From assembly GCA_947503575.1 (NCBI GenBank), contig CANNDZ010000001.1:1922001-1986000 (forward strand): a stretch of DNA of 64,000 nucleotides, read 5' to 3'. Made by a program: the position numbers and the translations under genes. The stretch is from an uncultured Kordiimonas sp. (lineage in GTDB: Bacteria; Pseudomonadota; Alphaproteobacteria; Sphingomonadales; Kordiimonadaceae). The notes under the pieces were generated by a model. It saw only the letters and a program-made list of their open reading frames with translations. It did not search any database and was not told where the DNA came from. This document shows, piece by piece, positions 34,666 through 43,543 of the stretch (the stretch's first letter is position 1; every line of letters starts with the position of its first letter).

Positions 34666-35754
34666 TCAATACACATTGATGTTAATTTGTGGGACTTTCT
34701 GATTTGGGTCCAGTTTCCCGTTCCTGAAGCGAGGGGCAATATATGCATTCCGCAAAAGTTGCTTGGCTTCTTCGGGGTTTATTCCTGCGGTTTTATGGAC
34801 CACGATGTTGTTCACGCGGCAATTTGTCGACGTGGTATAACCTGCCAGGATTTGACCAACTTTTGCCCGATTTTTTTGTGCAGGTTTCCTGTTCTGTGAG
34901 AGGCGACCCGCTGGATCATAAATTGGATACCACATGTCCATGTTCCGCGCGCTCTCATATTTCTGCGCTTCGATACAGTGAAAAATCGCTGCATCGGTGT
35001 TGCCAAGTTCATGGCTAATTCCCACCATATGAATATGGATTGAAAGTACCGGCCGTGCACGCGGTTCATGCGTCATGTAAATACCAAGAGCTTTAGTGTA
35101 ACTGCTCTTTGCCACCTGATACAGTTCAAGCCACCGCATGACTTGGCCATGCCAGAAGTAAAGCTGGGCCGTATCGGGAAAAGTCGCCTCATGCATGTGT
35201 TGGGATGCTAGGGCGAGAGCCTGATCAGCGTGTTTTCTCGCACGGTCAAACTCTCCGGAATTGTAATAAAGGCGTGACAGGCTCATATAACGACGCGCTT
35301 GAAGAAAGCCACTAGCAGGGCTTGATTGGTCTAGAAGTTCACCTGATTTTTTCAGCCAAGCATAAGCCAATTCTGGTTCACGGCGGTGAATGGCTTCTTC
35401 TGCTGCATCGACCAGAATGGGGCTGAGTAACGCGCTATTTCGCCCATGTGCTTTAGCGGTTAATTCCAATGCGTGCCGAAACTGTTGCAGGGCTATGGGT
35501 TCTTTATAGCGGGCAGCTGCTGTCGCATAAGTGTATGAGATTGGCGCCAGTTCTGCTGGTTTTTCGGCGAAAAGCTTTTTGGCGATGAGATATGCACGCT
35601 GAGCATGCAGGAAGCTGTCTGCCTTATGTCCAACTGCAACCGAGTCCTGATACGCAGACAATGCCGCTTCTAGGTCAGTTTTGTCAGGGGTGTCGGCAAA
35701 ACTACCCGAAAATACGAACCATGAAATTACTACTGCTCTAAGTGTATCCCGCAT
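34666..35754 (-). CDS. Exported TPR protein with TonB-like C-terminal domain
   Basis: A 362-residue protein with a signal peptide or anchor (LRAVVISWFVFSGSFA) and about 250 residues of TPR-like helices (SRLYYNSGEFDRARKHADQALALA). The final ~65 residues (RVNNIVVHKTAGINPEEAK, RNAYIAPRFRNGKL, ending ININVY) have the spacing of a TonB C-terminal domain. TPR-TonB_C proteins are seen in several Gram-negatives, but the function is unknown. The ATG at 35754 has an excellent GGAGGAAGG site; the ATG at 35772 does not. No exbBD is nearby, so energy coupling is doubtful. Confidence 0.65.
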   Translation of the reverse strand: MRDTLRAVVISWFVFSGSFADTPDKTDLEAALSAYQDSVAVGHKADSFLHAQRAYLIAKKLFAEKPAELAPISYTYATAAARYKEPIALQQFRHALELTAKAHGRNSALLSPILVDAAEEAIHRREPELAYAWLKKSGELLDQSSPASGFLQARRYMSLSRLYYNSGEFDRARKHADQALALASQHMHEATFPDTAQLYFWHGQVMRWLELYQVAKSSYTKALGIYMTHEPRARPVLSIHIHMVGISHELGNTDAAIFHCIEAQKYESARNMDMWYPIYDPAGRLSQNRKPAQKNRAKVGQILAGYTTSTNCRVNNIVVHKTAGINPEEAKQLLRNAYIAPRFRNGKLDPNQKVPQININVY

Positions 35755-35822
35755 CACCTTCCTCCACCTCATATTAATGTAACATTATAACGAAAGTGTA
35801 GGCAAGGTGGATGTTTGTTTTG

Positions 35823-36254
35823 TTACAACAGTCCTAGAGACTGGAGTTCTTGCGCAAGCTCTGGCGATCCTTTGCCTGTTTCACTGTCACCTGTGATCAG
35901 GTCAGCAGGTGCATCTTCAGGCTTTAGATAACGCCATCCTTGAAACCCGCGCTTGGGCTGTGGAACCGTTGCAATAACTTTGGGGCGTATACACATCTGA
36001 CAGCCCTTTTTACCATCGAACCGCTCTTCTTCACGTATCGCCACGAGTGGAGCACGGGCTACGATTGCTCTTTTTATGATCCAGTAAACACTCCCACCCG
36101 TCAGTAATTCTTCGGCGCGCTTTGGCGTATTACGCGACGACATGTGCATGATGTGCCCCAAGTCAGGGTCATCATAGGAATACTGCTCGACAACTCGTTT
36201 TAGCTGGTCGAGAGAGCCAATGCCTGCAGCAACTTTTAATATGTGAAGAGCCAA
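35823..36254 (-). CDS. DUF1489-family protein
   Basis: A 143-residue cytosolic protein of DUF1489, a family of unknown function largely confined to alphaproteobacteria. Characteristic stretches are MALHILKVAAGIGSLDQL, MSSRNTPKRAEELLTGGSVYW and CRxKVIATVP-type QMCIRPKVIATVPQPKRGFQGWRYL. The two Cys in GCQMCIRPK are the only obvious functional residues. No transmembrane segment. It stands alone between the TPR/TonB-like gene and the stress-protein pair. Confidence 0.85.
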   Translation of the reverse strand: MALHILKVAAGIGSLDQLKRVVEQYSYDDPDLGHIMHMSSRNTPKRAEELLTGGSVYWIIKRAIVARAPLVAIREEERFDGKKGCQMCIRPKVIATVPQPKRGFQGWRYLKPEDAPADLITGDSETGKGSPELAQELQSLGLL

Positions 36255-36377
36255 AAGGGATTATACCTAAAAGATACAAGAACAATTTGTTTTACGTACA
36301 AACGATAAGGGAGGATTTCTGCCTCTGCTTTTTTTTAACCGGAGAGCAAATCAATCAGCTGAACACACCAGCATCGG

Positions 36378-37247
36378 TTAGTGGTGCATCATCAACACCG
36401 GGATATCAGCTTCGTTAAGCAGATAGTGTGTTACACCACCAAATACCATTTCCTTGAAGCGCCCTCTGCTATACGCGCCAGATGCGATCATCTCGGCTCC
36501 TTCTTCACGCATGAGCTTTTCTAGTATCTTGCCTTCTTTGCTGGCTGCGTTTTCCATGACATGTCGGGCTTTTACGCCGTGATGTGCAAGGTAGCTAATC
36601 ATGTCTTGGGCTTTCGGACCTTGCTTGCCGTTGCGGCCAACTGTTAAGAAAACAACATCTTCAGCCGTTTTTAACAAGGGCAGAATTGCCAGCAGCGTTC
36701 TGCTTTCAAAGCCGCCACGGTTCCAGCCCATAGCAATCCGTTTTCCACTAAGTTTATGCTCATGCTGCGGTAATATCAGAACTGGTCGTTGACTGGAAAA
36801 TAAGGCTTGCGAGAGAAGCGTCCTCGCCTTTCGGCCACTTTCTTTAGTGGGCCGAGACACTACAAGCATATCGCTTGCTGGGCCAATAATTGGCATAATG
36901 AACGGCGGTGTGCCAACACGCTCCTGCCACAAAGCGACAGGCGCATCTTTTGACCCGGGCTTTTTAGAAATCGGGAAATTGTGTTCTGCTGCAAGCCTTT
37001 CAAAAAGCAGGCGTGCTGACGTTGCCGCGGAGGTTGCTTCTTCTTCGGATAAAAGAGGCCAATCATCCGCTTTCCCAAATCCTGACAGCAGGCTGGAGTC
37101 GACAGAAATCGTTGCTTTCTCACTACGATCCGGTCGCATGTGGCAGCCAATCACATCGGCACCGGTCTGTCGTGCAAGGGCGAAAGCTGACCTAAGAGAA
37201 ATTACACACTCTGGGCGGTCAGCAACCGGAACCAATATTACTCGCAT
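36378..37247 (-). CDS. Universal stress protein (second gene of pair)
   Basis: A 289-residue tandem-domain universal stress protein. The first domain starts MRVILVPVADRPECVISLRS. The second ends with the ATP-binding-type loop ASGAYSRGRFKEMVFGGVTHYLL and IPVLMMHH. ATG at 37247 lies one base after the stop of the upstream USP gene, with GGAGG ten bases before it, so the two form an operon. The likely role is in survival under low oxygen or growth arrest, inferred from the promoter upstream of the pair. Confidence 0.88.
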   Translation of the reverse strand: MRVILVPVADRPECVISLRSAFALARQTGADVIGCHMRPDRSEKATISVDSSLLSGFGKADDWPLLSEEEATSAATSARLLFERLAAEHNFPISKKPGSKDAPVALWQERVGTPPFIMPIIGPASDMLVVSRPTKESGRKARTLLSQALFSSQRPVLILPQHEHKLSGKRIAMGWNRGGFESRTLLAILPLLKTAEDVVFLTVGRNGKQGPKAQDMISYLAHHGVKARHVMENAASKEGKILEKLMREEGAEMIASGAYSRGRFKEMVFGGVTHYLLNEADIPVLMMHH

Positions 37248-37248
37248 G

Positions 37249-38208
37249 TTAAGCATCCTCCATAATGTTTTCCGCAGCAGGCTTTAATGCTAACACCGAA
37301 CATTGCAGCCGGTCGAGCACAGCCTCTGCTGTGTTTCCTATCAGTAAGCCCAATGCCCCTGATCGAGCAATAGTGCCCATTAGCAATACGTCAGACTCCA
37401 GTTCATGAACCTTGTCGACGAGAGCAATCCGGGGGCGGCCAAAAACTGGCTGTGCCGTTAAGTCACCTGACGCGCACCCAAAACGCTGGTTGGCAATTTT
37501 TATGAATTCGTCCAGCCAATTACAGCTATCGTGTTCACATTCCTGCATATATTCCTTGGCTTCCTGTGCGGATATACCTGAGCGGGATGATCGGACCAAA
37601 TCAGCTCCAACTGCGTCCCAAGCATAAACAACATCAACGGTATCAATCTGGAAAAATGATGCAAGCTGGATGGCGTGATCAATAAGAGATAAGGCTAGAT
37701 CGCGTCGATTATCCTGGTCCGCATAAACGTCGGGCCTATCGATCGCCACGGCGATGCGGTCGAATTTGTCGCCTATTTCTTCGCGTACCACCCAAACCGG
37801 TGCGGGGCAGTGCCGTATCAGTCGTTTGTCGATACTGCCAAACATCGGTGTCGACTGTTCTGCCGGGGTGCTGGCCGCTTTCAACACCAAGTCAGCCTGA
37901 TTAATCAGGACAGCCTTGGTTGTTTCTTCGACAAGCCGCCCAGATACTACGGCACGCGATGTATTTGCAGGTAACTTGACGGTAAGGGCGTCAACTTTGG
38001 CGTTAAGGCCGGTGATGACATTGGTAGATAATTGCCGCGCAGTTTTAGAAGCTCGACTTGATTTAAAAACAGGTTTGGGGAATTCGGGCGCCACGCCAAG
38101 CACATGAAAGCGTGCCGAAGTGTTATCAGCAAGTTGCTCTGCTAAACTTTCAATCGCATGCATTTCACTGTCTGGTTCGATGGATATTAATACAGATTTA
38201 AAGGCCAT
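37249..38208 (-). CDS. Universal stress protein, UspE-like two-domain (first gene of pair)
   Basis: A 319-residue protein with two Usp domains: residues 1-140 (FKSVLISIEPDSEMHAIESL to CPAPVWVVREE) and about 145-310. The second domain carries the nucleotide-binding motif GTIARSGALGLLIGNTAEAV, which has the GxxG-x9-G(N/S) pattern. It is translated from ATG 38208 after CGGAGC; upstream in-frame sequence to 38262 is not family-like. The gene is preceded by an FNR/FixK-type box placed as in class II activated promoters. Confidence 0.88.
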   Translation of the reverse strand: MAFKSVLISIEPDSEMHAIESLAEQLADNTSARFHVLGVAPEFPKPVFKSSRASKTARQLSTNVITGLNAKVDALTVKLPANTSRAVVSGRLVEETTKAVLINQADLVLKAASTPAEQSTPMFGSIDKRLIRHCPAPVWVVREEIGDKFDRIAVAIDRPDVYADQDNRRDLALSLIDHAIQLASFFQIDTVDVVYAWDAVGADLVRSSRSGISAQEAKEYMQECEHDSCNWLDEFIKIANQRFGCASGDLTAQPVFGRPRIALVDKVHELESDVLLMGTIARSGALGLLIGNTAEAVLDRLQCSVLALKPAAENIMEDA

Positions 38209-38264
38209 TGGTTTTGCTCCGACAGTTTTGGCGTTGGTCCGGTAAATAAGGTATCTGAGCATTG

Positions 38265-38305
38265 TTTATATAGTATTAGGTATTTTTAGACTTGATGATG
38301 GTCAA
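38265..38305 (-). promoter_or_regulatory. FNR/FixK-type promoter of the stress-protein pair
   Basis: TTGAT-GATG-GTCAA at 38292-38305 matches the FNR/FixK/Anr consensus (TTGAT-N4-ATCAA). A TATAAA -10 on the minus strand lies at 38265-38270, its centre 31 bases from the box centre. That is the geometry of class II activation (box at about -41.5). Transcription would start near 38257, about 50 bases before the ATG at 38208. Confidence 0.6.
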
Positions 38306-38430
38306 ATAGATATGTTGAAATTGGTTTGGGCTTGTTTTGATCGTCAGCGAAAACGGGAATTGTTTTAAACTCTGCTCATATCCGGCTATCATTCCGCCCA
38401 TTGGTGCCCCGGTATAGACGAGAGGCCTAT

Positions 38431-38622
38431 ATGTTAAGCAAACCATTTATGACGACGCAGGAGATTGCGGAATTGCTCAAGGTCAAAGAACCGACAGTAC
38501 GTTCATGGATTCATCATCAAGAATTACGAGCAGTGAAGTTGGGGCGAGAATTTCGCGTAGCTGTCAAAGATTTGGAAGAATTTGTAAACGAAAGAACAAC
38601 GCGGTCCAAGTCGTCTGAATAA
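38431..38622 (+). CDS. Small MerR/excisionase-type HTH DNA-binding protein
   Basis: A 63-residue protein that is essentially one winged-helix HTH_17 domain: FMTTQEIAELLKVKEPTVRSWIHHQELRAVKLGREFRVAVKDLEEFV. This excisionase/BldC-like fold binds DNA. No integrase, phage gene or attachment site lies nearby, so a chromosomal regulator is likelier than an excisionase. The ATG at 38431 follows AGAGGCC. Its targets are unknown; it is divergent from the stress-protein pair. Confidence 0.8.
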   Translation: MLSKPFMTTQEIAELLKVKEPTVRSWIHHQELRAVKLGREFRVAVKDLEEFVNERTTRSKSSE

Positions 38623-38832
38623 ATAGCGACGTCCAACTAAATAACGGCATCAGGGGATTAGGTTCAACGTTCTTATTTTACTGCGCGGGATTGGTTGTGA
38701 TCCCTTACTTTCCGCAAACAGCATATTCCGCCATACAAAGTGGACCTTATCGCAAAGCCCCATTTTTCTTGCGCGGCATGGCCGTGCATGGCATGTGCGT
38801 GGCAAGATAACGTTTCAGGGCAGGAGGAATGA

Positions 38833-39771
38833 ATGACCCGCGCACTCGTATTTCCAGGACAGGGTAGCCAGTTCGTTGGTATGGGCAAGGCTTTGGCCGA
38901 TGCCGAGCCGGCAGCAAAACTTGTTTTTGAAGAGGTGAATGATGCCCTGTCACAAGATTTGTCCAAAATAATGTGGGAAGGGCCCGAAGAAGATTTGCGC
39001 CTTACTGAAAACACCCAGCCTGCATTGATGGCAGTTTCTATGGCTGTGATCCGAATTCTCGAATCAGGTGGTTTAAAAATAGAAGAAATAGCCAGTCACG
39101 TTGCGGGTCATTCGCTAGGTGAATATTCGGCTCTGGCGGCAACAGGTGCTTTCAGTCTTTCTGACACGGCACGCCTGTTAAAACTTCGCGGGCAGGCTAT
39201 GCAGCGTGCGGTACCAGTGGGCGAGGGTGCCATGGCTGCAATCTTGGGATTGTCTATGGATGACGTCAACACGACGTGTGAAGAGGCGGCAGATGGGCAA
39301 GTCGTTGTTGCCGCGAATGACAATGCAGACGGACAAGTTGTTGTATCGGGCCACAAAGGTGCTGTGGAACGTGCGATAGAGATTGCAAAGGCCAAGGGGG
39401 CAAAACGGGGTATGCTGTTGCCTGTGAGCGCCCCTTTCCATTGTCCGTTGATGCAGCCCGCCGCAGATGAAATGAGAGCTGCATTGGCAGGTGTCGCCAT
39501 AGAGCGCCCGGTATTACCCGTAATCGCGAATGTCCTCGCCGCACCGATTAGTGAACCAGACGGAATCGCAAACCTACTGGTGGAGCAGGTAACAGGCGCT
39601 GTTCGTTGGCGTGAAACTGTTGGGTCTATGACATCGCTTGGCATCCACCAAATGGTGGAAGTTGGGGCAGGAAAGGTATTGTCCGGGTTGGCACGTCGCA
39701 TAGACCGCGACCTGGAAACCGCCAACCTTCAGGAACCCGCCGATATCGATGCTTTTGTATCTTCACTTTAA
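38833..39771 (+). CDS. fabD: Malonyl-CoA:ACP transacylase
   Basis: Loads malonyl groups onto acyl carrier protein for fatty-acid elongation, 312 residues. FPGQGSQFVGMG opens it, the nucleophile Ser is in GHSLGEYSALAA and the catalytic His is in PVSAPFHCPLM; EVGAGKVLSGL closes the fold. GGCAGGAGG precedes the ATG. First gene of the fab cluster; fabG follows after 12 bases. Confidence 0.97.
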   Translation: MTRALVFPGQGSQFVGMGKALADAEPAAKLVFEEVNDALSQDLSKIMWEGPEEDLRLTENTQPALMAVSMAVIRILESGGLKIEEIASHVAGHSLGEYSALAATGAFSLSDTARLLKLRGQAMQRAVPVGEGAMAAILGLSMDDVNTTCEEAADGQVVVAANDNADGQVVVSGHKGAVERAIEIAKAKGAKRGMLLPVSAPFHCPLMQPAADEMRAALAGVAIERPVLPVIANVLAAPISEPDGIANLLVEQVTGAVRWRETVGSMTSLGIHQMVEVGAGKVLSGLARRIDRDLETANLQEPADIDAFVSSL

Positions 39772-39783
39772 TGGGGAAAAAGA

Positions 39784-40521
39784 ATGTTTGATCTTTCAGG
39801 CAAGAATGCACTGGTAACTGGTGCCACAGGTGGTATCGGCGCGGAAATCGCTCGAGCATTGCACAACGCCGGTGCCGTGGTCACGATCTCTGGCACACGG
39901 GCGGAAAAACTGCAGGACCTGGCCTCTGAACTGGGTAGCAGTGTCCACGTGGTCCCAGCAAACCTTGCCCAGCGAGACAGCGTTGATGCCTTGGCTAAGG
40001 CAGCAAATGAGGCCATGGGTAGTGTTGATATTCTGGTTAACAATGCTGGGATTACCAAAGACAACTTGGCGATGCGCATGAAAGATGATGAGTGGGACAC
40101 TGTTCTTCAGGTAAACCTTGAGAGTGCATTCCGGCTGATGAAAGGCGTTATGCGCGGTATGATGAAGGCGCGTTGGGGTAGAATGATCAATATAACCTCT
40201 GTTGTTGGTGTCACTGGTAACCCCGGGCAGGCAAACTACGCAGCGTCAAAAGCGGGTATGATTGGTATGTCAAAATCCATGGCGCAAGAGGTTGCCAGCC
40301 GCGGGATTACGGTTAACTGTGTAGCGCCCGGCTTTATTGCCACTCCGATGACAGATGCCCTTACAGATGATCAGAAAGCTGCGATAACCAAAGGGGTTCC
40401 GTCTGGAACACTTGGTTCACCGGAAGACATTGCTGCGGCGGTTCTGTATCTCGCGAGCCCCGAGGCGCAGTATGTTACAGGGCAGACGCTGCACGTGAAT
40501 GGTGGTTTGGCAATGATTTGA
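39784..40521 (+). CDS. fabG: 3-oxoacyl-ACP reductase
   Basis: NADPH-dependent reductase of the fatty-acid cycle, 245 residues, short-chain dehydrogenase fold. The cofactor loop is VTGATGGIGAEIAR, NNAG follows (LVNNAGITKDN), and the catalytic Ser-Tyr-Lys set lies in NITSVVG and NYAASKAG. The C-terminus GQTLHVNGGLAMI is typical of FabG. A 238-base gap separates it from acpP. Confidence 0.97.
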   Translation: MFDLSGKNALVTGATGGIGAEIARALHNAGAVVTISGTRAEKLQDLASELGSSVHVVPANLAQRDSVDALAKAANEAMGSVDILVNNAGITKDNLAMRMKDDEWDTVLQVNLESAFRLMKGVMRGMMKARWGRMINITSVVGVTGNPGQANYAASKAGMIGMSKSMAQEVASRGITVNCVAPGFIATPMTDALTDDQKAAITKGVPSGTLGSPEDIAAAVLYLASPEAQYVTGQTLHVNGGLAMI

Positions 40522-40759
40522 GTACAGCGACGCAGCGTGGTACGGCGGCTTGCGCCAACTTTGTTAAAAAGCTAAACGTAGGCTTGAAAAGCTGAAACAG
40601 AGAATTGAACATCTCGGGCTTCTCAAAGCTAATAAACTGTGTTAGGAGCACCCCCAATGCGGTCATTCCTGCTTAAAATGCCGGGAAACCGTACAGTGGG
40701 GGATTTTCTTAAATTTAGGTAATCTCCGTTTTACCGGTATTAAAAACGAGGACATAGCA

Positions 40760-40993
40760 ATGAGCGATATCGCTGAAAAGGTGAAAAAAATCGTAGTTGA
40801 ACACTTGGGTGTTGACGAGGACAAAGTAACCGATACCGCAAGCTTTATTGACGATCTGGGTGCTGATAGCCTGGATACTGTTGAGCTGGTCATGGCGTTT
40901 GAGGAAGAATTCGGAATCGAGATCCCAGACGACGCTGCTGAAAAAATTCAGACCGTTAAAGACGCGATCGATTTCATCAGCGCGAATTCCTAA
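40760..40993 (+). CDS. acpP: Acyl carrier protein
   Basis: A 77-residue acidic four-helix carrier of growing acyl chains. The phosphopantetheine Ser is in [19 protein letters not shown]. The 238-base upstream gap and the terminator after it suggest its own promoter and high, separate expression from fabG and fabF. Confidence 0.98.
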   Translation: MSDIAEKVKKIVVEHLGVDEDKVTDTASFIDDLGADSLDTVELVMAFEEEFGIEIPDDAAEKIQTVKDAIDFISANS

Positions 40994-41012
40994 TCGGGAT
41001 TCAGGATTCAAG

Positions 41013-41056
41013 AGGGTAACGACCGGGCCAATGGGTTTAGTCGTTACCCTTTTTTA
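41013..41056 (+). terminator. Rho-independent terminator of acpP
   Basis: An 11-bp stem (AGGGTAACGAC at 41013-41023 with its complement at 41040-41050), a 16-base loop, then TTTTTTATTTT. It lies 20 bases after the acpP stop. Confidence 0.88.
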
Positions 41057-41155
41057 TTTTGGGCAGTGAGTCGCATCAATTTTTGATTTATTCGCCGTAG
41101 CTTTTGGCAGTAAGCTTTGCGCACGCGGCGTTGGGGCATTATTAAGGATCGTTAA

Positions 41156-42424
41156 ATGAGAAGAGTTGTTGTAACGGGAATGGGCATGGTCTCCCCACTG
41201 GGAGATACCGTTGATACGACGTGGGACCGTCTTGTTGAGGGCCAGTCGGGTGCAGGGCGCATTACTCTTTTTGATACGAATGATTTCCCATGCAAAGTCG
41301 CGTGTGAAGTGCCTTTGGGTGACGGGTCAAATGGAACGTTTAATCCTGACACTTATATGGCTCCAAAGGATCAGCGGCGCGTTGATAACTTTATCCTGTT
41401 TGGCATGGCGGCTGCGCAGCAGGCGATCACGGACGCCGGATGGACAGAGCCGGGCGAAGAAGAGTCGCTGAGAACTGGCGTCATGGTGGGGTCAGGCATC
41501 GGTGGCTTACGCTGGATTGCCGATACTGCAGTAACGCTGCATGAGCGCGGTGTACGCAAAGTAAGCCCTCATTTTATTGCGGGATCAATTATCAATCTTG
41601 TTTCCGGGAATGTCTCGATAAAATATGGCTTTAAGGGCCCAAACCATGCTGTTGTGACGGCTTGTTCTACTGGGGCGCACGCGATAGGTGATGCGGCGCG
41701 CTTGATTGCCCTTGATGATGCGGATGTCATGGTGGCCGGGGGTGCTGAGGCATCTATCTGTGATATCGGCTTTGCCGGTTTCTGTCAGGCGAGAGCTTTG
41801 TCAACCAAGTATAATGATACCCCCACTGAAGCTTCCCGCCCTTGGGACAAGGGTCATGACGGGTTTGTTATGGGTGAAGGTTCTGGCGTAGTTGTTCTTG
41901 AAGAACTGGAACACGCGAAGGCGCGCGGTGCAAAAATCTACTGTGAAGTAACGGGCTACGGCATGTCAGGCGATGCTCATCATGTTACCGCGCCTGCGCC
42001 CGATGGTAATGGTGGGTTCCGCTCCATGCAGGCCGCTATTAAACGGACGGGCCTAAGTGTTTCAGATATCGACTATATTAACGCTCACGGTACGTCTACT
42101 CCGGTCGGTGACCCCATTGAGTTTGGTGCTGTAAAGCGATTGCTGGGTAGCCACGCGGACAAGGTTGCCATGTCGTCCACCAAATCATCCATTGGTCACC
42201 TTTTGGGTGCAGCTGGTGCGGTTGAGGCGATTTTTTGTATGAAATCAATCGAAACTGGTGTCATACCGCCAACACTCAATCTTAATGATCCTGCCGAGGG
42301 CTGCGAAGGTATTAACCTTGTACCGCTCGAGGCGCAGGAACGGACGGTCAAAGCAGCTTTATCAAACTCGTTTGGGTTTGGGGGCACCAATGCTTCCTTG
42401 GTTGTTCAGGCTTTTGAAGGCTAA
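41156..42424 (+). CDS. fabF: 3-oxoacyl-ACP synthase II
   Basis: Condensing enzyme that extends acyl-ACP, 422 residues, thiolase fold. The Cys nucleophile is in VTACSTGAHAIGDA, and the two His are in NAHGTSTPVGDP and KSSIGHLLGAAG; SFGFGGTNASLV ends the fold. It follows the acpP terminator, so it must have its own start of transcription in the 100 bases upstream. Confidence 0.97.
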   Translation: MRRVVVTGMGMVSPLGDTVDTTWDRLVEGQSGAGRITLFDTNDFPCKVACEVPLGDGSNGTFNPDTYMAPKDQRRVDNFILFGMAAAQQAITDAGWTEPGEEESLRTGVMVGSGIGGLRWIADTAVTLHERGVRKVSPHFIAGSIINLVSGNVSIKYGFKGPNHAVVTACSTGAHAIGDAARLIALDDADVMVAGGAEASICDIGFAGFCQARALSTKYNDTPTEASRPWDKGHDGFVMGEGSGVVVLEELEHAKARGAKIYCEVTGYGMSGDAHHVTAPAPDGNGGFRSMQAAIKRTGLSVSDIDYINAHGTSTPVGDPIEFGAVKRLLGSHADKVAMSSTKSSIGHLLGAAGAVEAIFCMKSIETGVIPPTLNLNDPAEGCEGINLVPLEAQERTVKAALSNSFGFGGTNASLVVQAFEG

Positions 42425-42492
42425 GCGGAGCAATTCAAAAATCCTGTAAAACACCGGTTTTGCGTTTTCGCGTTCCCTGATAGAGTAAGCGC

Positions 42493-43476
42493 ATGATGCA
42501 AAGCCGGTTTTTTGTTGGTGCCTTTTTTTTATTTGCTACCGTTTTGATCGTTTTTGGTGTTGGCCATGGCTTTATGCGGCATGTAGCAAGCGCACATCTT
42601 GATCGGCCAGATGTTATTTATCTTAATATCCCAAAAGGTGAGAGTGTTGCGGGTGTTGCGCGCCAAGCAACGCGACTGGGCGTTGTAAAAGAGGCCTGGC
42701 ATTTCAAGTTAATCAGTCGCTGGAAAGGCTTGGATCGCTCACTTTATGCCGGTGAGTATGAGGTCTTACCATCCGATAACTTGAATGAAGTTTTGCAGAA
42801 AATTCAGCAGCAAGACACATATAAAAGACGCCTTGTTGTGCCCGAGGGAGCTTCAGTAGCTGACATTTCGCGGCTATTTTCGGATAGTTTCGGACTGGAT
42901 ATGGAAGGCTTCGTGATGCCGGCAGAAGGGTCTTTATTGCCAGAAACCTATTTTTACGAACGCGGCGATTCTGCAAATCAATTGGTTTCGCGCATGCAGG
43001 CTGCCATGGCTGATGCAGTGGATACCTATTGGCGCGGGAGAGCAGAGGCGCTGCCCTTCGATACCAAGCAGGAAGCCATTATTCTCGCATCAATTGTCGA
43101 AAAAGAGACCGGTCTGCCATCTGAACGCGCCGAGGTTGCGGCAGTGTTTGTTAATCGCTTGATGCGCGGCATGCGGCTTCAGTCGGACCCAACCGTGATT
43201 TATGGAGTCACAAAGGGGGGTCCGCTTGGTAGGCCTATATCATTAGCGGACCTGAGAACAGATACACCGTTCAACACTTATCGACGGGGTGGCTTGCCCC
43301 CCACGCCAATTGCAAACCCAGGGCGCGATGCGCTGCAGGCAGTTTTGAACCCGGCGGACGTGCCTTACCTTTACTTTGTTGCAGATGGTACTGGCGGTCA
43401 TGCTTTTGCGACCACTCTTGCTGAACACAACAGCAATGTAGCCCGGTGGCGTCAGATTGAAAAAGCGAAACGCTGA
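42493..43476 (+). CDS. mltG: Endolytic murein transglycosylase MltG
   Basis: Inner-membrane enzyme that cuts nascent glycan strands and sets their length, 327 residues. One N-terminal helix (FFVGAFFLFATVLIVFGVGH) anchors a LysM-like subdomain (about 35-110) and the YceG catalytic domain. The catalytic Glu is in ASIVEKETGLPSERA; QSDPTVIYG and FNTYRRGGLPPTPIANPG are signatures. It lies between fabF and yicC, as in many alphaproteobacteria. Confidence 0.95.
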   Translation: MMQSRFFVGAFFLFATVLIVFGVGHGFMRHVASAHLDRPDVIYLNIPKGESVAGVARQATRLGVVKEAWHFKLISRWKGLDRSLYAGEYEVLPSDNLNEVLQKIQQQDTYKRRLVVPEGASVADISRLFSDSFGLDMEGFVMPAEGSLLPETYFYERGDSANQLVSRMQAAMADAVDTYWRGRAEALPFDTKQEAIILASIVEKETGLPSERAEVAAVFVNRLMRGMRLQSDPTVIYGVTKGGPLGRPISLADLRTDTPFNTYRRGGLPPTPIANPGRDALQAVLNPADVPYLYFVADGTGGHAFATTLAEHNSNVARWRQIEKAKR

Positions 43477-43543
43477 TCTTGCAGCCGTCTTACTTGTGTG
43501 CCATTCACGGGCATTAAACAGATAATTGCTTTTGGGGCATTAA

